Assembly: GCA_934385475.1 (NCBI GenBank)
Contig: CAKRPS010000012.1
Span: 1-61,757 of the forward strand
From: an uncultured Lachnospiraceae bacterium
Lineage (GTDB): Bacteria; Bacillota; Clostridia; Lachnospirales; Lachnospiraceae
Reading direction: 5' to 3'
DNA: 61,757 nucleotides
A program made the translations under genes and the position numbers. The notes under the pieces were generated by a model. That model made no database searches and was not told the origin of the DNA. It worked only from the letters and a program-made list of their open reading frames with translations. Numbering within the stretch: position 1 is the stretch's first letter; each line of letters begins with the position of its first letter. Of the stretch, positions 27,341 to 35,938 are shown in pieces.

Positions 27341-30172
27341 ATGATCAAGAAAATACGCAATCTGATCGGTTCGCTTTTGCTTGTAGCAGCAATTGCAGTG
27401 ACACAGATTCCAGTAACAGATGTGGAGGCCGTGACAACGGCTTCCGCATCTGATTTTCAAATGGACGGAACTACATTAGTGAAATATAAAGGCACGGCAC
27501 AGGACGTGTCTGTTTCCAATTACGTGGAAAAGATCGAGTCGGAGACGTTTGCCGGAAACGATGAGGTAAAGCATATCACAGTCGGAGAGAGCGTGAAGTC
27601 GATCGGAGCCAGAGCCTTTGCAGACTGTGCAAATCTGGAATCCGTGACAATCCCGGATTCTGTGGAATCGATTGATACCGCTGCTTTTGCAGGATGTCCG
27701 CTTCTGAAAGAGGTTTCCATCGGAAAAGGATTGAAGACTCTGGGAAATGGTGTTTTTTCCGGCGATTATAGTCTGGCAGATGTAGCGATCGACAGCAGTA
27801 ATCCTGAATTTACCTGTAATGAGGGAGCAATCTACAACAAGGATGGACTGGATACTCTTTATCAGGTTCTTGCGGGCAGAAAAGGGGATTCCTATGTGAT
27901 GCCTGCGAGTGTCAGCAGTATCAAGCCGTATGCATTCTGGGGAGATTACAATTTACAGAAGGTCAGCATCAGCAGCAATGTGAAGGATATTCCCGGATAT
28001 TGTTTTTCTACCTGTAAGAATCTGAAGGATGTGGCATTGCCCTATTCGGTCAGCCGTATTGATATGAAGGCTTTTGAGGACTGTGTAAGGCTGCGGAATA
28101 TTACAATTCCTCCTTCGGTAAACACAATCCACAGTACAGCATTCGACGGGTGTACCAAGCTGTCTATCGATGCACAGCCAGGATCTGAGGCGGAAAAATT
28201 TGCACAGACACTCGTGCTTGATGATATTGATGTATCAGAATACGAAGAAGCACCCATACCGAATCAGAATTCGGTAAGTGAAAACTCCACAGAGGGAGAG
28301 AGCGGAGAACAGGAATCTGGACCGGTGGATTATTATCACGAAGTTACCCATATGAATCCGATGGAGCAGGATGCGGAGGATGGAACGGTAAAGGGCGTGA
28401 CAAGAATCATTGGTCAGCATGCATTTGTGATGATCGACAATGCACAGGCAACGATCAATGTGGGAGATACGGGAGACGTGATCGGCGGAACACCGGAAGG
28501 AGTATCGATCCCGGCACAGGCTTATTATGACAATGCTATGGAATCTGCAACATTTCCGGCGGATACGGAGCGGATCGGAGAGTTTTCTTTTGCAAGATCC
28601 AGGCTGAAAAGTGTGAAGATTCCGGATGGTGTGAAACAGATTGGATATGGAGCATTTTATCATTGTGATAAACTGGAGAAGGTGACGATTCCAAACAGTG
28701 TGGAATCAATTGAGTCTTTTGCATTTGCAAAGACACCCTGGATGGAGAGCTGGCTGCATCAGGTGGGGAGCGGAAGCGATTTCCTGATTGTCGGAGATGG
28801 TATTTTGCTCGCCTATCGCGGCAACAGCGAGCAGGTGACGATTCCCGATACCGTGAAACAGATCGGACCGGATGTTTTCCGGGAGCATAACGAGATTACA
28901 CAGGTGACGATTCCGGATAGTACAACAATCATTGGAGAAGCCGCATTTATGGATTGTGCATCTCTGACATCTGTGCAGGGCATGAAGGCGGTACAGGAGA
29001 TCCGTGACAGGGCATTTGCAGGCTGTCCAATCCGGAATGTACATATTCCGGCATCTGTGAAGGAAATAGGACTCAGAGCTTACGATTGTACAGGAACAGA
29101 CAAGCAGATAGCTGATACAGCGGTTGTCTTTGATGGGACAAAGCTTCCGGTGCTTGCCTATGGAACAGCGGCAACAAAGCTGTATCATGACAATTACAGA
29201 GGATATTCTCTGGCAGGAAATGCAGTTTCTGTCATACGTAACGGTGTCAATGTGCAGGAGCAGGGAAAGGATACGGTACTGGAGCAGGGACAGATGGGCT
29301 TTGACGGTACGGTATGCCGGATTGACCGCGAACCGGACGGAGATACGCCGGGCTCTTTACAGGTGCTTTGGAAAAATGGTGGCCCGGACCTTACAGGGAG
29401 AACCTTTTATCTGGATGGAAAGGCCTATGAAGTACAGAGCGGACAGGCAACCGGTCCTGTTGTGGTAGATGAAAGAAAAAGTGCTATAGAACAGACGCAG
29501 GAAAATGCGGAGCAGGAGCAGACAGCAGAGGCATTAATCACGGTGATCGCAGGCAGTCAGTATCTTCCGGAACAAGCCGGTGTCACAGCAAATGTGGAAG
29601 GTCTTGAGGGCAGATACACGTTGAATGTCATGGACAGTGATACGGCAAAACGTGAGATCCAGAAGGTCTACAAGGGCATGTACGGTGATGCAATTCCTGC
29701 TGGACTGGAAGGTTATGAATTGCAATTCACAGAAGAAAAGACCGGGATACCCATTACTTCACTTGGCAAGATGACAATGGATGTATCTATGCCGGTGCCG
29801 GAAGGACTTGACCCGGACACACTGCATATCCTGTGCCTTAACACAGACGGACTTCTGAGAGAACTGGATCATCACATCACGACAAAGGACGATGCAAAGT
29901 GGCTACAGTTCACTACAAAGCATTTTCCGTACTATGTGATGTACAGCGATGCGACATCTACAGAAGAGGTTGTTGCGCAGGGACAGACACAGCTTTCTGA
30001 GGGAAGAATGACGTTCAGCGCACAGGGACAGAGAAAGACGGCTGCAGTCTCTAATCAGAAAACCTATTGGAAATGGGCTCTTGCGGGAGGGCTTTTCCTG
30101 ACTGCAATGGCAGTATTTTTTGTAAATGGAAATTTAAAACTTCGCAAGCTGAAATTTCATAAAAAGAATTGA
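27341..30172 (+). CDS. BspA-like LRR surface protein with C-terminal membrane anchor
   Basis: The 943-residue protein follows the larger LRR gene by 20 bases and has a similar signal peptide (AIAVTQIPVTDVEA versus AIAVAAIPVPEVSA). LRR blocks of the BspA type lie at about 45-280 and 390-600 (IGARAFADCANLESVTIPDSV). A C-terminal domain around 750-870 (MTMDVSMPVPEGL, KHFPYYVMYSD) matches one in its neighbour. It ends with YWKWALAGGLFLTAMAVFF and a basic tail but has no PxTG motif, only SNQKTYW just before the segment, so it is probably membrane-anchored. The last 10 bases of the gene are part of a terminator repeat also found at 33351. Confidence 0.9.
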   Translation: MIKKIRNLIGSLLLVAAIAVTQIPVTDVEAVTTASASDFQMDGTTLVKYKGTAQDVSVSNYVEKIESETFAGNDEVKHITVGESVKSIGARAFADCANLESVTIPDSVESIDTAAFAGCPLLKEVSIGKGLKTLGNGVFSGDYSLADVAIDSSNPEFTCNEGAIYNKDGLDTLYQVLAGRKGDSYVMPASVSSIKPYAFWGDYNLQKVSISSNVKDIPGYCFSTCKNLKDVALPYSVSRIDMKAFEDCVRLRNITIPPSVNTIHSTAFDGCTKLSIDAQPGSEAEKFAQTLVLDDIDVSEYEEAPIPNQNSVSENSTEGESGEQESGPVDYYHEVTHMNPMEQDAEDGTVKGVTRIIGQHAFVMIDNAQATINVGDTGDVIGGTPEGVSIPAQAYYDNAMESATFPADTERIGEFSFARSRLKSVKIPDGVKQIGYGAFYHCDKLEKVTIPNSVESIESFAFAKTPWMESWLHQVGSGSDFLIVGDGILLAYRGNSEQVTIPDTVKQIGPDVFREHNEITQVTIPDSTTIIGEAAFMDCASLTSVQGMKAVQEIRDRAFAGCPIRNVHIPASVKEIGLRAYDCTGTDKQIADTAVVFDGTKLPVLAYGTAATKLYHDNYRGYSLAGNAVSVIRNGVNVQEQGKDTVLEQGQMGFDGTVCRIDREPDGDTPGSLQVLWKNGGPDLTGRTFYLDGKAYEVQSGQATGPVVVDERKSAIEQTQENAEQEQTAEALITVIAGSQYLPEQAGVTANVEGLEGRYTLNVMDSDTAKREIQKVYKGMYGDAIPAGLEGYELQFTEEKTGIPITSLGKMTMDVSMPVPEGLDPDTLHILCLNTDGLLRELDHHITTKDDAKWLQFTTKHFPYYVMYSDATSTEEVVAQGQTQLSEGRMTFSAQGQRKTAAVSNQKTYWKWALAGGLFLTAMAVFFVNGNLKLRKLKFHKKN

Positions 30173-30215
30173 TTCTGACTCCCGGCATAAACTGTTTTAA
30201 GCCGGGAGTTCTTAT
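30163..30215 (+). repeat. Duplicated terminator repeat, left copy
   Basis: These 53 bases cover the last codons of the LRR gene and its terminator. They match 33351-33404 with only a few substitutions and one extra base, so the three-gene cassette between them is bounded by direct repeats. Confidence 0.85.
30178..30213 (+). terminator. Terminator of the sortase-LRR operon
   Basis: ACTCCCGGC (30178-30186) pairs with GCCGGGAGT (30201-30209); an inner TAAA/TTTA extends the stem. A short pyrimidine-T run follows. Confidence 0.88.
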
Positions 30216-30269
30216 TCTGGTTTTTAACTCTCAATGGTTACATGTGATAATTTAACGGAGATAGCTCTT

Positions 30270-31121
30270 ATGGGAAAAAATGTATTTTTGGATGAAATGG
30301 AATTAAAGCGACTTGTGACGCAGGGCAGACTGCTTTCAGAATATGAACAACCAATATACCAAAAGGTGATAGCAGGAAGAAGCGGATTGACACTTTTAGA
30401 TGTGGGTTGCAATAATGGCTGGAAAACAAAGGAGCGTTTTTGTGATAAAGATTTCAAAAAAGTTATTGGCATAGAGTGTTTGAAGCCATTAGTGGAGCAG
30501 GCAAAAGAGAAGTTGGAAGATGAAGTGTTTTCCTTTTATACCTGTGATATCACGGAAGAAGATTTCACGAAAAAACTTCGACAAATTATGCAGAATGAAG
30601 ATGTTCCGGCATTTGATGTGATTCATTGTTCTTTTGTATTGATGCACACAGATAATCCAGAGGACATTTTAAAGAGACTCAGGGAGTTTCTTGCACCGGA
30701 AGGAAAACTTATCGTAATAGAAGCGGATGATGCGCAAAGCGATATGTCTCCGGACAAAGATGGATTATTAAAAAAAATGCTTGAAGTGCTTTCTGTAGAT
30801 CCGTATGCAGGAAAACGAAACATGGGGGAAGAATTGCCACGGTTACTTTCAAACAGCGGATATGCAGATATAAAATCTGAATGTACAAAGGTATGTTCTT
30901 CCGGTATGGAAAAACAAAAGAAAGAAGATATCTTTGAGGTATACTGCTCTTACCTGCCAGAAGATTTATCGTTACTTGGAAAACAAAATGGTACATATAA
31001 AAGTGAATGGGAATGGGTGCAGAAGAACTTTGATAAGCTCTATCAGCAGATGACGGATGAGGCAACAACAGTTTCCATGGGATTCAGAATTTGTACCTGT
31101 GGAGGTGGAAATGCTGAGTAA
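30270..31121 (+). CDS. Class I SAM-dependent methyltransferase
   Basis: The 283-residue protein shows the Rossmann methyltransferase pattern: motif I LTLLDVGCNNGWKTKERF (about residues 40-57), an acidic residue after the next strand (VIGIECLKP), motif IV FDVIHCSFVLMHT, and a LREFLAPEGKLIVIEADD segment. The substrate cannot be read from sequence; the general shape resembles small-molecule methyltransferases. Start at ATG 30270 is preferred because GGAG lies nine bases upstream; an earlier in-frame ATG at 30234 has none. The stop overlaps the next start by 11 bases, so the two are translationally coupled. Base composition is more A+T-rich than in flanking genes. Confidence 0.85.
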   Translation: MGKNVFLDEMELKRLVTQGRLLSEYEQPIYQKVIAGRSGLTLLDVGCNNGWKTKERFCDKDFKKVIGIECLKPLVEQAKEKLEDEVFSFYTCDITEEDFTKKLRQIMQNEDVPAFDVIHCSFVLMHTDNPEDILKRLREFLAPEGKLIVIEADDAQSDMSPDKDGLLKKMLEVLSVDPYAGKRNMGEELPRLLSNSGYADIKSECTKVCSSGMEKQKKEDIFEVYCSYLPEDLSLLGKQNGTYKSEWEWVQKNFDKLYQQMTDEATTVSMGFRICTCGGGNAE

Positions 31122-31701
31122 GGATGATTTAACGTTAGTGCCACTGACAAGGGAACTGATCGAGCCGACGATAGCGATGTGCGGAGAGTGTGTCGGGAAA
31201 AACTTATATACAGAAGAGATGCTTTTGAAAGCACTGGAACGGCCGGAAGAGAAGTTTTTGCTTTTGGTAACGCCGGGAAATAAGCCGGTAGCATATTTAT
31301 ATATTCGTCTGATCGGAATAGAGGAAGCAGAGCAGATAGCAAAGTTGTCGCTGTCAAAACTGAAGGAACTGACAGGAAAAGATACTCCTTTGATTGGAAA
31401 TATGCAGTCTATCGGAGTGCTGCCTGAATACAGAAATCGTGATATATCAAAATATCTGATAGAGTTGGGATTACAATGGCTCACAGAGGAAACAGAAGCA
31501 GATATAGCATTTGGTGTGTGCTGGAAACCACACGGTAAGGTTCCTGTGGAAAAAACAGTGAAGAGCTTCGGATTTTCCCATCTGGCAGATTCCAGACGTG
31601 TGTGGTATGACCGGACAGATCTGATATGCCCGGTCTGCAAAGGGCGATGTGAATGTGATGCTGCAATTTATTACAAGAGATTAGATAGACGAGGAGTGTA
31701 A
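31111..31701 (+). CDS. GNAT-family N-acetyltransferase with C-terminal Cys cluster
   Basis: The 196-residue protein has the GNAT core: a LLVTPGNKPVAYLYIRL strand pair and the acetyl-CoA loop IGVLPEYRNRDISKYLIE, where the usual Q/RxxGxG/A reads RNRDIS. The C-terminus has CPVCKGRCECD, a C-x2-C-x3-C-x-C cluster that may bind zinc and is not standard in GNATs. Substrate unknown. GGAGG sits five bases before ATG 31111, and the start overlaps the methyltransferase stop. The gene is followed after four bases by a membrane phosphatase gene. Confidence 0.8.
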   Translation: MLSKDDLTLVPLTRELIEPTIAMCGECVGKNLYTEEMLLKALERPEEKFLLLVTPGNKPVAYLYIRLIGIEEAEQIAKLSLSKLKELTGKDTPLIGNMQSIGVLPEYRNRDISKYLIELGLQWLTEETEADIAFGVCWKPHGKVPVEKTVKSFGFSHLADSRRVWYDRTDLICPVCKGRCECDAAIYYKRLDRRGV

Positions 31702-31705
31702 TGCG

Positions 31706-33331
31706 ATGAAATTACTGCCTAAATTTGTATTGTCTTTGGGAGTATTGGGAGTTGCCTTGACGGTAACGATCTCTCTATTCAGTTATCTGTCTTCCAAAAA
31801 GTATCTGGAAGATATGTATGCCCAACGGGTTATCAGTGGAAGTAAAAGTGTGGCAACCATGTTGGATGCAGAGGATGTACAGACGATCATCAGTCCCGGA
31901 GGGGAAAACAGTGAAGCGTACAGCCGGGTACAATCCATGCTGAATACTGTAAAAAAAGATGGGAATATTACTTATCTGTCACTGGTCATTCCGGATGAAG
32001 ACAGTGTGACCTTTTACATAGATACCTGTGTACCGGAAATGGGAGATGACCCTGCAAATCAGCTGACTTATGGAACCGATGTACTGTATACGGATGCTGC
32101 CAACGATGAGGCAGATTTACAGAAATATAATTATGCATGGGACTTATATTCGGAGAATAAAGGTACAGACAAGCCGGTCGTGACAGACAACAGCTATGGA
32201 TATAATTATACTGCGGTTTCTCCGATTCTGGACGAAAATGGAAATGCCATTGCGGAAATTCAGTATATTCTGGATATGCAGGCAGTTCGTGACCACTTAA
32301 ACTCCTTTTTGTATCAGATGCTTGGAATCTCGTTCAGCATTATATGCGTTGCCTTGCTGCTCTATATGGTATTAGTAAAAAGGATGGTATTAAATCCGGT
32401 GAAAGAGCTTTCCAGATTTACAACGGATATTGTAAAGTCAGGAAACTTTGAAAAGCAGAAGATTGAAATTGGAACTAAGGATGAAATAGAAGACCTGGGA
32501 CAATCCTTTAACTTTATGATTGAACGGCTGGAAGACTATATTCAGAATCTGACTGCTGTTACAGCAGAAAAAGAGCGTATCGGTGCGGAGTTGAATGTGG
32601 CAACCCACATTCAGTCTTCTATGCTGCCATGTATCTTTCCGGCATTTCCGGACAGAGATGAACTGGACATCTATGCCACGATGACCCCGGCAAAGGAAGT
32701 GGGGGGAGATTTCTATGATTTCTTTATGGTGGATGAAAGGCATATTGCGATTGTCATGGCAGATGTTTCTGGAAAAGGTGTTCCGGCAGCCTTGTTTATG
32801 GTAATCGGTAAAACGCTCATAAAGGATCATACCCAACCGGGATGTGACCTGGGAGAGGTTTTCACGGAAGTAAATAACATTTTGTGTGAATCAAATGATA
32901 ATGGAATGTTTATCACTGCATTTGAAGGTGTCCTGGACCTTGTGACAGGAGAGTTCCGCTATGTCAATGCAGGACATGAGAAACCCTTTATTTACCGGAA
33001 AAATGGAGAGTATGAAGCCTATGAGACTAACGCAGGATTTGTTCTGGCAGGTCTGGAGGATATAGAATATCAGGAGCAGAAAGTAAATCTTTCTATTGGG
33101 GATAAGATTTTCCAGTATACAGATGGCGTGACGGAAGCGGTGAATAAGGATAAAAAGTTATATGGGATGGACAGACTGCAACATGCTTTGAATGAAAAGT
33201 GTTTAGAGTGTAGTCCGGAAGAGACGTTACGGCTTGTCAAAGAAGATATTGATGCCTTTGTGGGAGATAATGATCAGTTCGATGACATTACAATGCTTTG
33301 CCTTGAGTATACCGGAAAAATGGAAAAATAA
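31706..33331 (+). CDS. Membrane sensor with HAMP and SpoIIE/RsbU-type PP2C phosphatase
   Basis: The 541-residue protein has two membrane segments (about 7-28 and 200-222) enclosing an extracellular sensing region, a HAMP linker (LNPVKELSRFTTDIVKSG), a short coiled coil, and a PP2C phosphatase domain of the SpoIIE/RsbU class (about 300-540). Metal-binding motifs are intact: GGDFYDFF, ADVSGKGVPAALFM, DGVTEAV and FDDITMLCLEY. Such proteins dephosphorylate anti-anti-sigma factors in response to outside signals. No anti-sigma or STAS partner is encoded nearby, so its target is elsewhere or non-standard. GAGGAG precedes ATG 31706. Confidence 0.92.
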   Translation: MKLLPKFVLSLGVLGVALTVTISLFSYLSSKKYLEDMYAQRVISGSKSVATMLDAEDVQTIISPGGENSEAYSRVQSMLNTVKKDGNITYLSLVIPDEDSVTFYIDTCVPEMGDDPANQLTYGTDVLYTDAANDEADLQKYNYAWDLYSENKGTDKPVVTDNSYGYNYTAVSPILDENGNAIAEIQYILDMQAVRDHLNSFLYQMLGISFSIICVALLLYMVLVKRMVLNPVKELSRFTTDIVKSGNFEKQKIEIGTKDEIEDLGQSFNFMIERLEDYIQNLTAVTAEKERIGAELNVATHIQSSMLPCIFPAFPDRDELDIYATMTPAKEVGGDFYDFFMVDERHIAIVMADVSGKGVPAALFMVIGKTLIKDHTQPGCDLGEVFTEVNNILCESNDNGMFITAFEGVLDLVTGEFRYVNAGHEKPFIYRKNGEYEAYETNAGFVLAGLEDIEYQEQKVNLSIGDKIFQYTDGVTEAVNKDKKLYGMDRLQHALNEKCLECSPEETLRLVKEDIDAFVGDNDQFDDITMLCLEYTGKMEK

Positions 33332-33350
33332 AATATAATAGCATATAAAG

Positions 33351-33404
33351 AAAGAACTGATTCCGACTCCCGGCATAAACTATTTTAAAGCCGGGAGTTT
33401 TTAT
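33351..33404 (+). repeat. Duplicated terminator repeat, right copy
   Basis: This is the second copy of the 53-base block at 30163. It starts 20 bases after the phosphatase stop and leads directly into dispersed-repeat copy D. Confidence 0.85.
33366..33402 (+). terminator. Terminator of the methyltransferase-GNAT-phosphatase unit
   Basis: ACTCCCGGC (33366-33374) pairs with GCCGGGAGT (33390-33398), followed by TTTT. Nearly the same hairpin ends the LRR operon 3.2 kb upstream. Confidence 0.88.
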
Positions 33405-33405
33405 G

Positions 33406-33463
33406 TTATGGTTAGGAGAAAAAATGCACGCATTTGTACGGATGCATTTGACGACCGCTAATC
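33406..33463 (+). repeat. Terminator-adjacent dispersed repeat, copy D (long form)
   Basis: TTATGG follows the terminator T-run; then GGAGAAAAAATGCACGCA, a GTACGGATGC core and TTTGACGACCGCTAATC. It matches copy A over its full 57-58 bases and copies B and C over the first half. It fills most of the gap before the subtilase gene. Confidence 0.7.
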
Positions 33464-33481
33464 ATGGACAGGGAGCAGTGA

Positions 33482-34399
33482 ATGGATCGTGTCAGAAAAC
33501 AGCTTGGGTGTAGTGACAGACTGCAGTGGGAAATCCGACAAAGTGACGAAAGGATCACTGTGGCGGTTTTGGATACCGGAATTTCCCTGCATCCGGATTT
33601 ACGGGAAAGGATTGTAGGCTATCAGGACTTTGTACATGGTCAGAATGGGATTTACGACGACAGCGGACATGGCACGCATGTGTGCGGCTGCATCGGTGGT
33701 GATGGAAGGGCTTCCGGTGGAATTTACCGGGGGATCGCACCGCAGTGCCTTTTTTTGGTAGGTAAGGTACTGGATGAAAAGGGCGAAGGCAGTATTGAAA
33801 ATATGTACCGCGGATTGCAGTGGGTGCTTCAAAATCAGGAGGAGTTTGGTATCCGCGTTCTGAATATTTCAGTTGGTGTGGGAAATGATGGGGGCAAAAA
33901 AAAGATGAATGCCCTGTATCAGATTCTGGAAGAAATCTGGAGCCGTGATGTTGTGATCGTCTGTGCAGCTGGAAATACAGGTCCAAAGCCGAATACGATA
34001 TCCCCGCTTGGAATGGGGAGACATGTCATCACGGTCGGCTGTAATGAGGGAGGATATTTTGGGGATCGGGAAGATCTGTGTGAGAATTATTCCGGCAGAG
34101 GGAGCGCAGAGATGTCTTATCGGAAGCCGGATATTGTGGCACCGGGAACGGATATCGTGTCCTGTTGCTATCGGTGCAGAGCCGGAAGAAACGGCTATCA
34201 GAAGGCTTATATGAAAAAGAGCGGGACTTCCATGGCAACACCAATCGTATCCGGTGCGGCGGCTCTTTTGCTGCAACGATATCCGGATCTCCATAACGAG
34301 GAAGTAAAACGTAAAATGATCTACAGTGCCAGAAACCTGGGAGAAGACTGGAGTAAGCAGGGGTGGGGGATGTTGGATATCGGAAGAATGTTTTATTAA
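33482..34399 (+). CDS. Subtilisin-like serine protease (S8), no signal peptide
   Basis: The 305-residue protein is little more than a bare catalytic domain. Asp is in VAVLDTGIS (about residue 32), His in DDSGHGTHVCG (63), the oxyanion Asn in CAAGNTGPKPN (about 162) and Ser in KSGTSMATPIVSGAAALLL (about 247). With no signal peptide and only about 25 residues before the first strand, it resembles intracellular subtilisins, which act on cytosolic proteins. GGGAG lies six bases before ATG 33482. It stands alone between repeat copy D and the next promoter. Confidence 0.92.
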   Translation: MDRVRKQLGCSDRLQWEIRQSDERITVAVLDTGISLHPDLRERIVGYQDFVHGQNGIYDDSGHGTHVCGCIGGDGRASGGIYRGIAPQCLFLVGKVLDEKGEGSIENMYRGLQWVLQNQEEFGIRVLNISVGVGNDGGKKKMNALYQILEEIWSRDVVIVCAAGNTGPKPNTISPLGMGRHVITVGCNEGGYFGDREDLCENYSGRGSAEMSYRKPDIVAPGTDIVSCCYRCRAGRNGYQKAYMKKSGTSMATPIVSGAAALLLQRYPDLHNEEVKRKMIYSARNLGEDWSKQGWGMLDIGRMFY

Positions 34400-34402
34400 C
34401 GG

Positions 34403-34431
34403 TTGACATAGATGGTATGATTGTATACAAT
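34403..34431 (+). promoter_or_regulatory. Promoter of the citrate synthase candidate
   Basis: TTGACA (34403-34408), a 17-base spacer and TACAAT (34426-34431) start four bases after the subtilase stop. The predicted start near 34438 means a TTG at 34421 cannot be the translation start. Confidence 0.8.
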
Positions 34432-34459
34432 TATACGTGGTCGACATTTTAGAAATAGA

Positions 34460-35938
34460 ATGACCGAAATGATGTGGGGAAAGGTCGTGGATGCGATGTA
34501 TGATGATGAAAGAACCTTTTTGAATCGTCCTGTGACTATGAATGAGAAGAACAATCTTCTGGAAATAGAAGAGCATATGTACATCTTGGACGATGTAAAG
34601 AAACCGAATGTATTTAGAAACATGTTTCCGTACTCGGAGATTCCGAAGATCCCGTTCAATGACAGGATCGTTCCGCATAATATGCCGAAGGAAATCTGGA
34701 TCACGGATACGACCTTTCGCGATGGTCAGCAGTCCCGTGCACCTTATACGACAGAACAGATTGTAACTATATTTGACTATCTGCATAAGTTGGGCGGACC
34801 AAACGGAATGATCCGTGCGAGCGAATTTTTCCTGTACAGCAAGAAGGACAGGGATGCAGTCTATAAATGTATGGAGCGTGGTTATCAGTTCCCGGAGGTT
34901 ACCAGCTGGATTCGTGCGAGCAAGGAAGATTTCAAACTTGTGAAGGAAATTGGCATGAAGGAAACCGGAATTCTGGTAAGCTGTTCCGATTATCATATTT
35001 TCCTGAAACTCAAAATGACCAGAAGACAGGCGATGGATCATTACCTGAGTGTTATTCGTGACTGTCTTGAGGAAGGAATCAGCCCGAGATGCCATCTGGA
35101 GGATATCACAAGGGCTGATATCTATGGCTATGTGGTTCCATTCTGTATGGAACTGATGAAGCTGATGGAGGAATATAAGATTCCGATCAAGGTACGTGCC
35201 TGCGATACCATGGGATATGGTGTTAACTATCCGGGTGCGGTTATTCCGAGAAGTGTGCAGGGAATTATTTACGCATTACATACCCATGCGGGAATTCCGC
35301 ATGAGCTGATCGAGTGGCACGGACATAACGATTTCTATAAGGCGGTATCCAACTCAACAACGGCATGGATCTACGGTTGTTCCGGTATCAATACCTCTTT
35401 GTTTGGAATCGGAGAGAGAACCGGAAATACTCCGCTCGAAGCAATGGTATTTGAGTATGCCCAGCTCAAGGGCGACCTGAATGGCATGGATACAACCGTG
35501 ATCACAGAGCTTGCCGAATACTATGAGAAAGAGATCGGCTATCACATTCCGCCGAGGACTCCGTTTGTCGGCAAGAACTTCAATGTGACAAGAGCGGGAA
35601 TCCATGCGGATGGACTTTTGAAGAATGAGGAGATCTACAATATATTTGACACGGACAAGTTCCTGAACAGACCGGTGCTTTGTGCAGTGTCCAACACATC
35701 GGGACTTGCCGGAATAGCACATTGGATCAACACCTATTATAAGCTCAAGGGTGATGAACAGCTTGATAAGAATGGAGAGCTGGTAAGAGCTCTGAAGGTA
35801 TGGGTGGATGAGGAATATGCGGCAGGCCGTGTGACGGTTCTGACAGATGAAGAACTGGTAGCGCAGATCAAAAAGACCTGTGATGAATTAAAGATTCCGG
35901 TTCCAGGTGAACATGGAAAAGAAGGAGATGCGCAGTAA
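34460..35938 (+). CDS. Probable Re-citrate synthase (isopropylmalate synthase superfamily)
   Basis: The DRE-TIM (HMGL-like) barrel begins near residue 80 with WITDTTFRDGQQSRAPYT, and the metal-binding HGHND motif is present, as in isopropylmalate and homocitrate synthases. There is no C-terminal LeuA regulatory domain. Sequence type and context, next to a GntR regulator and isocitrate dehydrogenase, point to Re-citrate synthase, which condenses acetyl-CoA with oxaloacetate with opposite stereochemistry to the classical enzyme and is typical of Clostridia lacking Si-citrate synthase. This is an inference; automatic labels may say 2-isopropylmalate synthase. The start is uncertain: ATG 34460, 34469, 34472 and 34496 are all in frame and none has a strong ribosome site. 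Confidence 0.75.
   Translation: MTEMMWGKVVDAMYDDERTFLNRPVTMNEKNNLLEIEEHMYILDDVKKPNVFRNMFPYSEIPKIPFNDRIVPHNMPKEIWITDTTFRDGQQSRAPYTTEQIVTIFDYLHKLGGPNGMIRASEFFLYSKKDRDAVYKCMERGYQFPEVTSWIRASKEDFKLVKEIGMKETGILVSCSDYHIFLKLKMTRRQAMDHYLSVIRDCLEEGISPRCHLEDITRADIYGYVVPFCMELMKLMEEYKIPIKVRACDTMGYGVNYPGAVIPRSVQGIIYALHTHAGIPHELIEWHGHNDFYKAVSNSTTAWIYGCSGINTSLFGIGERTGNTPLEAMVFEYAQLKGDLNGMDTTVITELAEYYEKEIGYHIPPRTPFVGKNFNVTRAGIHADGLLKNEEIYNIFDTDKFLNRPVLCAVSNTSGLAGIAHWINTYYKLKGDEQLDKNGELVRALKVWVDEEYAAGRVTVLTDEELVAQIKKTCDELKIPVPGEHGKEGDAQ

Noticed and set aside
34421..34459. TTG 34421 as start of the citrate synthase gene
   Set aside because: It lies between the -35 and -10 boxes of a strong promoter, so it would not be in the mRNA.
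34460..35938. Plain 2-isopropylmalate synthase (leuA)
   Set aside because: No LeuA C-terminal regulatory domain, no leucine genes nearby, and icd is next; the label is kept only as an alternative.
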